A DNA stretch of 64,000 nt from Lathyrus oleraceus (GCF_024323335.1 NC_066583.1:17592665-17656664), one strand, 5' to 3'. Shown: positions 12,201-24,100, numbered from the stretch's first letter. Translations and numbers: made by a program. The notes: generated by a model from the sequence alone, not told the origin.

Positions 12201-12395
12201 CTTCATGCATTTATCATCATCATTAATTGCTCATTAATGCACAATCATCTCATTTGTCTTTGTGATATTGTCATTGTTGTTTGCCCATTGAGGACAATTG
12301 TAAGTCCATTCCTTTGGCATTTGTTCCTGTGATGTGGAAGGATAGAGTGTAAGACCTCAGTGGTCACTCATATCTTCTGTTGTTCTGTTTGATTT

Positions 12396-12700
12396 GTATG
12401 TGAGGTTGCAGTTATAAGTCCCTGTAAGTTGGCATCTGCTTTCCTATGATCATAATTTGATCTGTTGCTTTGTTTGTATGTGAGGATGCAGTTATAAGTC
12501 CCTGTAAGTTGGCATCTGCTTTTCCTGTGATCATAAGCTGGTTTATCCGTTTGTATGTGAGGTTGCAATTATAAGTCCCTGTAAGTTGGCATTTGCTTTC
12601 CTGTGATCATTTGTTGCTTTTGTTCTTGTATGTGAGGATCCATTGTAAGTCCCTGTAATGTGGCATTGGTTTTCCTATGATCATGTGTGGAGTTAACCTA
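12396..12700 (+). repeat. Tandem repeat, about 78 bp x 4, in solo LTR S
   Basis: Four diverged copies begin with GTATGTGAGG at about 12397, 12477, 12553 and 12628 (periods 80, 77 and 75 bp). Each carries TAAGTCCCTGTAAGTTGGCAT followed by CCTATGATCAT or CCTGTGATCAT. The copies differ by small indels, so the array is old. It lies in the distal third of the LTR. Confidence 0.8.
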
Positions 12701-12749
12701 AGTCCAGATAAATTGGCAGTTAACTTCCATTTCTCATCTTTGTTTTCTT

Positions 12750-12900
12750 TTGAGGAGATTAGTGTAAGACCATTGAGTGGCTTCTGATATCCTGTTCTGT
12801 TTTAGGAGACTGGTGTAAATCCATCTATTGGTATCCGGTATCCGTTTTCTGTTTGTGAGATTGGAGTAAGACCATTGAGTGGCATCCGGTATCATCTGTT
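12750..12900 (+). repeat. Second diverged tandem repeat in solo LTR S
   Basis: Three copies of a unit of roughly 40-65 bp carry (A/T)GAGAT(T)..GTGTAAGACCATTGAGTGGC followed by ATCCGGTATC or a variant (about 12755, 12805 and 12860). It follows directly on the 78-bp array and may share an origin with it, since both carry GTAAG(A/T)CC. Confidence 0.6.
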
Positions 12901-13900
12901 TGTTTATGTTATTATTGCTTATTGCCCATTCCAAAGGACACACTTGAATCGTTTTCTATATGATTTCAAGAAGTGAACCTTCTAAGAAGTTTTACAATCC
13001 ATACCCATCCATTCATCCTCATTATGTCTTAAACCTTTTCACACTTTGATTTCAAACTTGACATAGATATTGTGCAAACATCTTCATGCTTTTCAAACTA
13101 AAAACCTGGACCCCAAGTCCTTGATTTTTTTTCAAACTCCATTTCATAATACTTCTTATGAATCAATCTTAATCATACTTTGACTCCATTTTCATAATCA
13201 CAATCAATTAACTTCACTCATTCACTTGTTTTGGCTTTGTCCATTGTTAATCTTTTCATGCATTAGCCATAGGTTTCAATTATCATTGTGGTTGATGTAA
13301 ATCTTGCCTATCCTTAGTGAGTCGACAGTAAGACTTCCGTACTGAAAACAGGGCTAACCCCTCTAGTACGTCGAAGCTATCCTCGCATGGTGGATGTTGG
13401 TTTTGGTCGAGTGTTCTCCCATTGATAATGAAAAGCCTCAGTGCTTGTGCTTAAAACTGAATCCATCAACTTTTGGAAATATTTTAGCCGAACTACGGCG
13501 TTTTGATCCTTACCTTTGATGGAAGGTACGTAGGCAGCGGGTTCATCCGTTCAAACCCAATAAAAATTGTATATTCTTTTCTCATCATCCCAATCATGTT
13601 TGCACAATGCTTATGTCATAACAAATAACAATATTATACAACAAGTGTGAAAAGGGCTCCCTAGGAGTACCTAGGACGTAGTGGGTGCCTAACACCTTCC
13701 CATTGCGTAATTTACCCCTTACCCAGACTCTCTGATCTTTTTATTAGTTTTCTACGTGTAAAACTTCTTAGGCTTTTGTTCGCTTTTTAGCCAGTCCTTT
13801 GGATAAATAAAAGTGCGGTGGCGACTCGAAATTTCAATGTATCTCTTACTTATGATTTAATCGATAGATCATATAGCGACGAATACACCGCTACAAGGGG

Positions 13901-15595
13901 TAATGAGGATAAGACCTCATAGCTCTTAACCCTGGACAGGGTGAGCTCATGACAAAAAGTGGGGATTCAGAAAGGTGGAACCCTCTCCACTGACTGACCG
14001 GACAAAAGATCTGGGGCTTTTGTTCTGAAGCATTGACACGTAGTGTGAGCATAAAGAACGATACACTGAATAACGGGGGATTGATTAATAATCCCTTTTA
14101 TCCGTCAATTGCCTCCTCAAGGAGGTCTTTAGCACAAAAGTAACACACAGGAACATTGCCTCCTATCGAGGTCTTCCAGCTAGGAAAGCGGTAAAATGCG
14201 GGAAAAGTAAAGGGATCGAGAGGTCTACCGCACGGATAAAGATCCGAAGTAACAGTAATTAACGAAACAAGAAACCCAGAGATCCTTCCAAGCTAACACC
14301 ATCAAAGAAAGTGAGTCAGTACAGGCAATCAGAATAAACCTCCGGGTGGTATCCCACAAATAAAGTGGAATACCAACCAAGCTATCCCTGCAAGAGTATG
14401 TGATCCCGCATGAAAACTCAACGAACGGGTTAGAGTAACAGGATGGAATCGGGAGAAAACAATGCCATAACAAACACAAAACAGGTTAGAGCCAACAGAA
14501 AAAATCAAATGTTATCGCGATCGCCGCTGCATCGCCTAGTGAGAGCTTGGCGAAGCTTCGCTGCGTGCTCGCCTAGCGAAGGTACTAGCGAGCGCCTGCG
14601 GGTTTTGGGTTTCTCATTGATAACAGTACGATTTCAGGGATTCCAAACCCTATGGTATCACTTTCAGAAATCAAGTGATCAGACATTCAAAGCATTATTT
14701 TACACATTCATGCATATCTAAACCCGTGGGCAAAAAACTGAACGATACCTCACACATTCAGAGTATTCAAATTAAAAGCATAGAGTAATGGGGATAAGGG
14801 CAAACCTGATTGGAGAGACCGATAAAACTCGAAAGGCACGACTGGGTTTGCAAGGCAACGTCAGGGTTTGCGGGAGATGGAGGTGAAGTGTGTGAGTCAG
14901 AGTGAACTTTTCAGAGCTGTTTGGAGGTTGCTGCAGATTAGTTCGTAGGTTTCCCTTCCTCTTCTTTTCTCTCTCTTTTTCTCCAGGGTTTGTAATAGTC
15001 TCCACTCCTGGTTTCTCTAATAATCTCCTCCCTTTTTCTTCTCAAATGAAGCTTGGTATTTATAACCTGATTTTGGTGACTTGGTGGGCTCAGAGTCAAG
15101 CCCAAAATTTTCTGTTATTTTCCAAAATGCGCGCGCTTCGCCTAGCGAAGGATCTGCTCGCCTAGCGAGCATGACAGTTCCTTTCGCTAAGCGAACCAGT
15201 CTTCTCGCCTAGCGAGCATGACAGCTCAGGAACAAATTTTTGCTCCTTCAAGTTTAGTGTTTGAATGATGAATAGACCCCGTTGGAACATGTTGAAAGTA
15301 ACCCACGTCATTCCCTTGTATTTACTGATCACCCGAATAGAATCCACAAAGTGTCTTGGACGATACTCAAGCTTCAAACAAAAGATGTTAGTGACACATT
15401 TTTGTGCTTTTGGTTAGTAAACAAAAGTAAGAGAAACAATGATATATAATTCACGGATGCTTGGTGATCTCAAACCAATCACAAGGAGTCCCACCCAAAG
15501 GCAAAGGGAACCAAGATGCTTATGATCCTTGAGGCTATGCAAATGCAATGTTATGATGCCATGAGGGATCTTAGGGTCAAAATTGGGGTCTTACA
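13901..15595 (-). repeat. LTR of element B, second segment
   Basis: The remainder of B's minus-strand LTR right of solo LTR S. It ends at 15595 with GGGGTCTTACA, i.e. minus-strand TGTAAGACCCC, the LTR start. It matches A's LTR, for example GCGGGAAAAGTAAAGGGATCGAGAG at 14198 and 6364. TATA-like TATAAAT lies at 15064-15058 and a cluster of four small hairpins at 15136-15216. Beyond 15595 the sequence changes abruptly to Athila RT. Whether B is a full element or another solo LTR cannot be told, because its left side lies under A and beyond the window. Confidence 0.75.
15136..15216 (-). promoter_or_regulatory. Cluster of four small hairpins upstream of the B LTR TATA
   Basis: Four inverted repeats lie in 81 bp: CTTCGC-CTA-GCGAAG (15136-15150), GCTCGC-CTA-GCGAGC (15156-15170), TTCGC-TAA-GCGAA (15183-15195) and CTCGC-CTA-GCGAG (15204-15216). 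The TATA motif lies 70-150 bp downstream on the minus strand. More diverged copies lie at about 14520-14590. A and E have fewer copies at the equivalent place. Confidence 0.6.
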
Positions 15596-16372
15596 AATGG
15601 GTATTTGGAAAAATCCAGAATATCCATCAAGATAACAAAAGTAAGAGTGTCTGGAAAGACGCTCAAGCATTTGATCTATGAATGGAAGGGGGAAATGGTC
15701 TTTCCTAGTTGCCTTATTGAGCTTCCTATAATCTATGCACATACGCCATCCGCCTTCTATGCGTTTAGCGACATGCTCGCCCTTTTCGTTCTGCACGACT
15801 GTGATGCCTCCCTTCTTGGGTACCACATGTACATGACTTACCCACTTACTATCAAAAATCTGATAGATTATACCAATTTCCAGTAGTTTAAGGACTTCCT
15901 TCTTTACTACCTCGCTCATTACATGGTTGATTCTTCTATGATGTTCCCTGAAAGGTTTTGAATCTTCCTCTAGCGAGATCCTGTGCATACACACGGATGA
16001 GCTAATACCTTTTAAATCAGAGATGTTGTACCCTAAGGAAGAGGGTTATAGTCTTAAAACATTCAAGAGTCGATTCGTCTCGCCTTGGTTTAAGGTGGCA
16101 CTAACTATTACTGGGCGGTTCATTTCTTCATCCAAAAACTCATATCTTAGGTTCTTGGGTAGTTCCTTAAGTTCTTGGGTTGGTTTTTGAGAATTAGGTG
16201 AAGGGTCGGGAGTAAGATCCAGACATTCGTTAGGTTCCGTTCCCTCTAGCTCGTCATCCTTTTCATTCGGGTTTGAAAATGGTTCGATCTTAGGTTCTCC
16301 TTGATCAAATTCTCTTATGCACTCATCTATGATATCGATCCCATAACACGCGTCTCCTAGAATTGGTTCCAT
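15596..16372 (-). pseudogene. Athila RT N-terminal part and upstream linker
   Basis: The upstream acidic linker (16372-16046, rich in E, P and N) runs into a stop at 16046-16048. The same frame then continues with CMHRISLEEDSKPFREHHRR, VPKKGGITVV, MCIDYRKLNK, HFPLPFIDQML and YLDGYSGFFQIPI. It is cut there by the inserted LTR; the YVDD motif is missing. The apparent C-terminal tail of this frame (downstream of 15596) is LTR sequence, not Athila protein. Confidence 0.85.
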
Positions 16373-16461
16373 TAGGAATTTTGAAAGAATGAACTCGATC
16401 TTTTCATCCCCTATTCGAAGGTTAATTTCCCTCTTTTGACATCTATTATAGCTCCGACTGT

Positions 16462-16722
16462 TTATAAGAATGGTCTACCTAAAAGGATAGGGATATCTTC
16501 GTCTTCTTTGATGTCCATGACCATAAAGTCTGTTGGGATATAAAGTTGACCGATCCTAACTGGGATGTCTTCTAAAATGCCTACAGGATACTTAGCAGAC
16601 CTATCGGCTAATTGGAGGGACATCTTAGTTGGTTGTAATTCTCCTAAGTTTAACCTTTTACATACAGCTAAGGGCATTAAACTTACACTAGCGCCTAAGT
16701 CTAGGAAAGCTTTGTCGATCAC
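16462..16722 (-). pseudogene. Athila aspartic protease domain
   Basis: The frame carries FLDLGASVSLMPLAVCKRL followed by ADRSAKYPVGILEDIPV and ends in ILLGRPFL, the normal order for an Athila protease. The active-site triad reads D-L-G rather than D-T/S-G. This DLGAS form is seen in Athila relatives, so it need not be a loss. Upstream, a frameshift near 16770 disconnects it from the gag linker. Confidence 0.75.
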
Positions 16723-16730
16723 ATGACTCC

Positions 16731-17436
16731 CTAAAATGCAAGGTATAGAACAACTACAGGGTCTTTCTCCTTCTTAGCAAGTTTATCCTCAGAAATAAAG
16801 TTGCATTCCAAGGGTTTTGGATCGTCAAGCCTACGCTTGTTGGTTAAGATGTCTTTGAGAAATTTGGCGTAAGACGAAATTTGGGTGATAGCTTTGGTGA
16901 AAGGAATCTCTACATGAAGCTTTTCTATTAATTTTATAAATTTTTGGTATTGGTTGTTGACTTTGGTTTGTTTAAGCCTTTGCGGATATGGGATTGGTGG
17001 TTTGTACGGGGGTGGTGGTTTGTAAGTTTTATCCTTGGCTTCACCTTCTTGGTTGGTTTGTTTCTCAGAATCCTCAGGTTCCTCTTCTTGGTTGGTAGGT
17101 ACATTTTCTTTAGAAGCTTTGGTCTCGCTCATCGCTGGGTTCTGAGGCCCTTTGTAAGCGGTCCCACTTCGTAACGAGATAGCGTTAGCTTGCCCTCGAG
17201 GGTTTGGTTGAGGTTGTCCAGGGAATTGGCCTCTAGGTGTAGTTTGTGGGGGCTTGGTTTTGTGCTACCTGTGAGATCTGGGTTTCAAGCATCTTGTTGT
17301 GAGTGATTATCTGATCAACCTTGGTTCCTAATTGCGTTATAAGTTCGTTTACGTGAATGTTCTGGTTTAGGAATTCTTTATTTTGCTGAGTCTGGCCCGA
17401 TATAAAGCTTTCCATGATCTTCTCAAGGTTAGACTT
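16731..17436 (-). pseudogene. Athila gag C-terminal linker
   Basis: A low-complexity region in two frames: 17415-17233 (ESFISGQTQQNKEFLNQNI) and 17132-16731 (acidic, then proline-rich YKPPPPYKPPIPYPQRLK, then IPFTKAITQISSYAKFLKD). A frameshift at about 17265 and another at about 16770 separate the parts. The PYPQRL and QIPSYAKFLK-type blocks are standard between Athila gag and protease. Confidence 0.7.
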
Positions 17437-18309
17437 CTAGGGCACAACTTGCATAGGTTGGTTTGGTTTTTGGGCTTGATAACCTTGTGGTCTCCAAGAT
17501 GCATGATTTTGGATAGGGTTTTGGTTTTTATAGGAGAAATTCGGATGATTCTTCCATCCAGGGTTGTAAATGTTTGAAAATGGGTTTCCTTGGGCGTAAT
17601 TCACTTGGTCGGTATTCAGGTCGTTCAAAAGGTTACACTCCGCTGATTCGTGTCCTTTAGATCCACAGAGTTCGCACTCTGTGTGGACTACTGCTGCGGT
17701 GTTAGTGTTCATAGACATATGTTCGATCCTAAGGGCTAAAGCGTCCATTTTCGCCTGCATCATGTCTAGAGAGCTTACCTCATGTATTCCACCTTGGGTC
17801 TCCTTTTTCTCTATTGGTGCTCGTTCAGTTCCCCATTGGTAATGGTTTTGGGCCATATCCTCAATTAGGTCACAAGCTTCGGGATAAGGTTTGTTCATCA
17901 CCGCGCCACCTGCGGCAACATCGATGCTCATCTTGGTGTTATAATGGAGTCCATTGTAGAAGGTATGGACAATCAGCCATTGTTCTAGGCCATGGTGTGG
18001 GCATACTCTTACTAGCTCTTTATATCTCTCCCAAGCTTCGAAAAGCGACTCTCCTTGGTTTTGAGCAAATCTAGTTATTTGGTTTTGAAGAACAACAATC
18101 TTACTATGGGGGAAATATCTAGCAAGGAATACTCTCCTAAGATCTTCCCAGGTAGTTATTGAATTGGCTGGAAGTGAATCTAACCATGAACGTGCTCTAT
18201 CCCTGAGGGAGAAAGGAAATAATCTTAAACGGATCGCATCAGGTGAAGCGCCGTTAGATTTAAAATTACCATTTCTCAAATTTTGTAAAGATCCATGGAG
18301 TCCCACCAT
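17437..18309 (-). pseudogene. Athila gag with CCHC zinc knuckle, chimeric 5' end
   Basis: The capsid-like part holds DAIRLRLFPFSLRDRARSWL, TTWEDLRRVFLARYFP and FEAWERYKELVRVCPHHG; a zinc knuckle CELCGSKGHESAEC follows at about residues 212-225. It ends at TAG 17437-17439, after which the frame stays open, so the stop looks like a nonsense mutation. The first 15 or so residues are not Athila: positions about 18265-18309 match the antisense of an Ogre 3' UTR also present at 35460-35510 (GACTCCATGGATCTTTACAAA). The ATG at 18309 is therefore accidental. Confidence 0.8.
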
Positions 18310-19739
18310 TTGAGGACTACCATTCTATCAAATAAAGTTGAGCTTTTATCTAATTAATTCTATTCTTATTTGTTTCTGTTTTAAAATTGATTTTTTATGA
18401 TGATAATTTTGAAATAAATCAATGAATATTTATTTTTCTTAAAAAATAATAAAAGACATTAAGAATAATCGATTTCATCAAGGAATGTCAACAACAATCT
18501 AAGAACAGGTAAGTCTTGAAGTTTGAAGCATTTGTTGTCTTCCCCAAGAAACTGGTTTAGAAACCTTTTCCTCCGCAACAGTTCATCGTTCGTTCCTAGC
18601 ATGGTTAAGAAGTTGCTCCCCGAGCGACCTATTATCTCCGATTGAGTTGATTATTGGCCCCCTTTGCAATTCATCTTCCTCAATTGAGATGTTCATGTTC
18701 TGCATCCCCCAGTTTATGAATTGATGATTGGACCTTGGATATCCCGGAACCTTTATTTGGTCTCCAGATCCCCATTTTCATTTTATGTTGCATAATCGCG
18801 GTAGTTTCTCCCCTGTGTGAGTCAGATCCAGTTATCTTTGCCTTGGAATTAGTTTGTTTCACAATTTCCAAGAAGAATATGATGATTATTGAGGACCGCG
18901 ATGATCTTTGATTTTCTTCCAACAAGTCACAGCATCCTCAACAATTGCTCAAACTCCCCACTCAGAGTTTTATCTATTGTATTCCACGGCAGGGTTCGTC
19001 TTCTGATGGAAGGTCCCTCATTCCCGTAGTGTTTGGTTCTGAGCAGTATTGATTTTTTTGTCCCCTGCAAGGTTGTCTCCCATTTGACATGGTGTTGACT
19101 TAAAATTCCCCACAGTGTTGGCTGATTTGATCCTTAGCAGATCCTTCTCTATCCCTGACATGTTTGGTTGATTATTCTTCAGCAATGTTCTCTCCCCTCG
19201 CAGAGTTTACCATGATTGATTGGAAGCATGTTTTCCATTTCTTCCCCAACCAGAGTTGAGTTATTCAGAGCTAGATGATTTTTCATCCCTAGCAAATTCT
19301 CCAGTTGGAAGCATCTTCGTAATTTGTATCCTTTGCGTTGTTTTGTCAGCATAATCATAATCATATACATACATATTCATGCATAAAACACAACATCAAA
19401 TATTTCATTGTGCATTTTATCACATTGATTTTTTCCTTCTGATCCCCTGCTTTGGTGATATTTTTCCCCATACAGATTTGGTGTGTCTGTCCTCCTTCAA
19501 TTGTAGAGTGTCATCCCCTTACGTAGAAAGAGTTCATCCTTTCTCATTCTCCACTGAGTTATTTCCTCGTGAATGATGATTATTTCAGTTTCCTCCCCAA
19601 TTTATTATCTGGATGGAACCACTCCCCTTGAGTTATATGCTCATTGGGTTGAGTCTTTGTTTGACCGTTTCTTTCTAGTTCTTACCTAGATAGATCTTTT
19701 GGTCTCCGAGAGTCTATTACCCAATAATTAGTAATATTA

Positions 19740-20700
19740 TTCTTGATGTTGAGTACGTTACCTTTACCCAATACCCGGTAAAAAGTAACCTACTTCCTTT
19801 CTTTCTCCACCGGATTCGTTTTCACGTTTCCCCGGTAAGTCTATCATTGATATGTTCACCCTAATCAGTGACGAATATTCTTCCTGTTTGGTTTTCTACC
19901 TAGTAAAAAGGTAGTTGTAATCCCTATTTTATTCCACAGAGAGTCTATCCTTGATATGTTCACTTTAACCAGTGACGAATTTTCTCTTCTTTGTGGTATT
20001 CTACCCAGTAACCAGTAGTTGTAATTCCTACTTTCCCCTGCTGGGTCTATCCTTGATATGTTCATCCCAACCGGTGATGGATATTCTCTCTTTGGTATTC
20101 TACCCAGTAACTGGTAGGTATAATTCCTATTTCTCCCCGGCAGTTTATCCTTGATATGTTTACCCTAATAGGTAACGGATATTCTTCCTCTTTCCCCGGA
20201 TGGTCTATCCATGATATGTTCATCCTAACCGATGACGGATATTCTTACTTTGAGTTTATCCTTAATATGTTCACTTTAACTAGTGACAGATACTCTCTCT
20301 GTTGATCTTCTGCCCAGTAACCGATAGTTGTAAATCCTATTTGATTTCACTCCCCAGTAGGTTATTCTTACCTAGTAATCGGTAATCGATACACCTATTT
20401 TTCCTCAACGAGTCATCTTTGATATGTTTACCCTAACCGATAACGGATGTCCCTCTATCAGAGTATATTATCCTCTTACCCAGTAACCGGTAATAGATAA
20501 TATATCTGTTTTACTTATGTGTTGAAGTTCATTCTTCCCCAGTTGAGTTTGAGTGCGTATTTCCTCAGTGAAATCGCCATCCCCTGTTTGGTTTGAGTAT
20601 TTCAGTTTTCTTCTGATCTATTCCTATCCCCTACAAATTTCCCTTATCTTCCCATCCAGTAACCGGTAATAGATAATAGATCTCTTTTACTCCTGTGTTG
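19740..20700 (+). repeat. Interspersed repeat array in the Ogre G 3' UTR
   Basis: Two short motifs alternate. One is TACCCAGTAACCGGTA with variants (about 19760, 19898, 20002, 20101, 20310, 20369, 20476 and 20661). The other is TATCCTTGATATGTTCACCC followed by TAACCGGTGACGGATATTC (about 19843, 19937, 20046, 20149, 20205, 20258 and 20415). Spacing is near 100 bp but irregular. Ogre 3' UTRs are known to hold tandem repeats and to seed satellites in pea. Confidence 0.75.
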
Positions 20701-21173
20701 GAGTTCATTTCCCCCCAATAGAGTTTGAGTGCGTATTTCCTCAGTGAAGTCACCAATCCTATGTTTGGTTTGAGTATTTCAGTTTTGTTCTGATCTATTC
20801 CTATCCCCTGCAGATTAACCTTATCCCCGGACCGAGTCTTTCCATTAATTTATTTTCATGGAAAACCCCTCGTGTGTCCAACAGTTTTCAAGTCGTAGCC
20901 TGGCCTACACATAGCATTTTATCCCATAGATTCTTTGTCTCCTCAGTGAGTTTTCCTTACAGAATGCATTATGCTTCTTCGGACTTTCAGTCTCTCCGAA
21001 TTCTTTTCCTTTCTGGAAATATATCCCCCACAAAGATTATTTTAACATTCATATCATATGCATCATGAGGTCTCTCAGGGACCAAAATTTGTTTCTTGAT
21101 GTTGTTATTTAAGTCCATTCTACTGAGTTGAGATGAAGATTTTAACCTTCACATCCTCAGCTAGAATGTCCTT

Positions 21174-21186
21174 AAATATGGGCAGC
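21174..21186 (+). promoter_or_regulatory. Polypurine tract of Ogre G
   Basis: AAATATGGGCAGC sits directly before the LTR start TGTAAGACC. Element E has AATAGGGGCAGC and element C AATAGGGGCATC at the same place, so the G copy has one interrupting T. Confidence 0.65.
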
Positions 21187-24100
21187 TGTAAGACCTTATT
21201 TTTGACCCTAAGATCCCTCATGTTATCTCATCATTTGCATTAGCTTTGGGATCACACCTTGGTATCCTCCTTACCCCTCATTCATTGGGTTTTCATTGGG
21301 AGAGATCACCAAGCACATTTTGATTGTATCATATTTTCTTTTCTTTTGTTTACTAACCAAAATACCAAAAATGTGTCTATATATAGCTTTGTCTCTTTTG
21401 TAGGTAGTGTGTGCATCCATCTATGCCCTATCAAGCTCACAACTAGGGTTTGAGACCCTCAATGCAAGGAGATCAATTAAGGAATGGTCCACAATGGTTC
21501 TAATCATCATATATGGATCCCCATGATCTTTATTTATCATTTTGATCAAGAATTCATCAAGAGTTTGAAGCTTGTTTGCCTTGGAAGCCCTAGTTCATAT
21601 GGGTATCTTGTGTGACTTCCTCGACAAGTTTCTTCATCATTTGATCAAATATTTCAAGGGATACTTCATATTACATCATCTTATACATATATGACCCTCC
21701 ATGAGTCCCAAAGATCAAGATAACTTCAAGTTTTCAAGTTGGTTCAAAGAGGTTGACCAGAGGAAGTCAATTGGTTAAAACTGGGGTTCCCTAGACCCTA
21801 TCTCCTACAATTTTTGTCATATGAAAATTATTACAAGACCAAAGTTACTCTTTATGACATTCCAAACAACTTTCATGTTGACATCAAGAGCTATTTTTGC
21901 TTGTAAATTCATTTTTATGGTGAAATATTATAGGTCATATTGTTTGTGCCCTAGTTAGGAGGTCAACTTACAAGGACCATAACTTGCTAAATTATTATGA
22001 GATGAAGTCCATCCAAGTTTCATGATCAATTTAAATATTTATTCTCAAACTTTTATTCTTTGAGAAACTTCAAATTCAACTTGCAAGGGCATGTGCCAAG
22101 AGGAAACATTATAGGTCATTTTGGGCCATCATCATTTAAACAAGCAATTTTCCTCAATTTCTAAAATGCATAACTCCCTCATGCCTAATCCAAATGATGT
22201 CAAATTTGTGACTAAATTGAAGAGGGATGAAAGAGATACAAATTTGATGAAGGAGTATTTTCCATTTGAAGCTCATAGCAAATGTTATTTAAGGTGGAAA
22301 AATGGTCATTTGACTTGGTACTTAGAAAATTTTCAAACATGTTTGATTTCTCAAACTTCCACGTCAGAATTCATCATGATACAAGCTCCAAATGGAAAAG
22401 TGTTCAACATAAAAGTTATTCCCCTTGATGTAACCTTTCTAAAAGTCTAATATTACCTCATTTGGACCAATATTAAGGGACTTGCACATGGTTCCTTTCA
22501 TAGGTTTGTTATGGCAAGATTTGAATTCAAATAACCATTTCTTATTGCATGCTTACGTGTTAATGTTTCAGTACTCATTGTGCATGAATTAGAGCAAGAT
22601 TACATCATGAATTGGGCCCAAATCAATTCCCATGCATCCATGCAGCAATATTGCTAAGTTTGGCAAAAATTTCAAAGTGTGTGAAAAGTAACTTGATACC
22701 CTATAAATACATGGCCATTGTGATCAGAAAGAGGACCCCTGCTTGCCCAACCTTTGAACCATTGCACCCCTAACCTCCATTAAAGGATAAACTTTAAGAT
22801 TTCACTTGAAATCGAGTTTCAAATCTCCTTCTGTTTTGAGATTGAAACTCCAAGAACCCAAGCCTCTCTTTGATCCATTTCACTTCCTACAAGCTTCTAG
22901 AGTCGAGCCAAGGCCAATTGGAAGCAAGATCAAGCCAAATTCAAGCTACCCGGAGATGATTTTTTAGAAACTTTGAGCCTTCGATTCTCTATCAATTCTT
23001 CACTATTCTCTTTTATTTTGTGGTTGGCTGAAGTCCTACCAATGTAGGCAACAAGATTGAGTTGCTTTGACGTCAAATCGAAGCAACTCAGATCATGAAC
23101 CTCAAATTTCAAATCCATGTATTTTTCAATATACTTGGAATTGGATGAAATGGAGGTCATATTCGAGCTCTTGAGCATTTTCCCTTTAAAATCATGTCCT
23201 TACTTTTCATTTTTGTGATGGTTTGTGGTGGACCAGTCCGGCGAGGTCCATCGGAGAAGATGATCAGAGTTAGGGCTCTGGTGGTGCGTTGGCGCAATCC
23301 AAGCCATATGATCTGGTTCCCACTTTATAATCTTGGCCTTTGATTGAATTACCACGCGTGTATATGTGTTGACTGAGGTGTTTGGTGGGAGTGTGCGCTT
23401 GGCCATCAGATATGCCACCTTAATTAATGAGGGAGATCTGATGGCCCTCATTTTTTCTAATTTCATTTTATTTTCTGAATTTTCATTTAATCCTTTTATT
23501 TTGTTTAATTCATAGAAATTTTATTTTTAATCCAAAAAATATGGGACCTTTACCAAATATCTTTAAATATTTTTCTCTTCTATATTTTGAATTAAAATTA
23601 TTTTGTGGATTAATTTTGATATTTTTCATGAAATAAATATTTTTGTGCATATTTTGAATGGATGATATTGGTGAGATGAAATTCCTCTCATGATCAATTT
23701 GTGTTTCTATTTCCCCTTCCCTATTCATGTTCATCCCTATTCTTCCCCATTCCTTCCTTTGACCAATGAAATCTCTAATGTCTAAATGCTAATTGATTCA
23801 TCAATGACCTTGTGTCAGATTAATCAATACAAGTCTGACTGAGATAGGTCCCTCCCATCTCTTTTTTAGTGAGTGGTATGTTTTAGGAGTTTGTTTCTTT
23901 CTACCAAATCTCTAACATGCATTAGCACCTATATTTTTATTGCCCGACCTCAAATAGTTGTAACTTCTACATAAGTCCAATTACGATTGCTTAACATAGA
24001 GCTAAATTTAACCCTCAAAGCATATCATTCTAGTAAGTGAGATTGTAAGTCTCCCATTCTTCATGGCATTGTGTGGAAACTTGAGCTCTTTTCCTTTCAT

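Larger units (their letters stand above)
8119..13895 (+). mobile_element. Solo Ogre LTR S (5777 bp) inside element B's LTR
   Basis: It starts TGTAAGACCCCAATTTTGGG and ends CACCGCTACA, and is flanked on both sides by AGGGG (8114-8118 and 13896-13900). No PBS, polypurine tract or coding domain adjoins it. The flanks join into one continuous B LTR when S is removed. This is the signature of insertion followed by LTR-LTR recombination. Its length matches known Ogre LTRs of 5-6 kb. Inside are a TATA-like TATATAA at 9273-9279, a short CT-repeat near 9330, a tandem repeat block at 12396-12900, and a final segment (about 13640-13895) with the CTCCCTAGGAGTACCTAGGA and GTGCGGTGGCGACTCG blocks shared with the ends of the other LTRs. 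No gene is supported inside it. Confidence 0.85.
15596..18262 (-). mobile_element. Fragment H: Athila-lineage Ty3/gypsy, gag to RT, truncated both ends
   Basis: Minus strand in normal order: gag, linker, protease, spacer, RT. The RT stops in the palm (FFQIPI) where B's LTR begins at 15595, and gag is cut at its N-terminal end at about 18262 where Ogre G 3' UTR begins. The KKGGITVV and VPKK motifs and the gag sequence are typical of Athila. Several frameshifts and stops mark it as old. No LTR of this element is visible. Confidence 0.85.
18263..21186 (+). other. 3' untranslated region of plus-strand Ogre G
   Basis: About 2.9 kb of non-coding DNA leads to a polypurine tract and an LTR start at 21187. 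It is the inverted counterpart of C's 3' UTR (32742-35700): both carry CCGGTAATAG/TTACTGGGTA repeats, GACTCCATGGATCTTTACAAA and AT-rich TTTATTTATGAAA-type blocks. Many short units resemble CCCCAGTAGAGTTTGAG, giving a loosely repetitive texture. G's coding region is absent; the 3' UTR adjoins Athila fragment H directly. Confidence 0.7.

Noticed and set aside
22121..22450. 109-codon plus-strand frame
   Set aside because: Inside the U3 part of Ogre G's LTR; no domain, and related LTRs do not keep it open.
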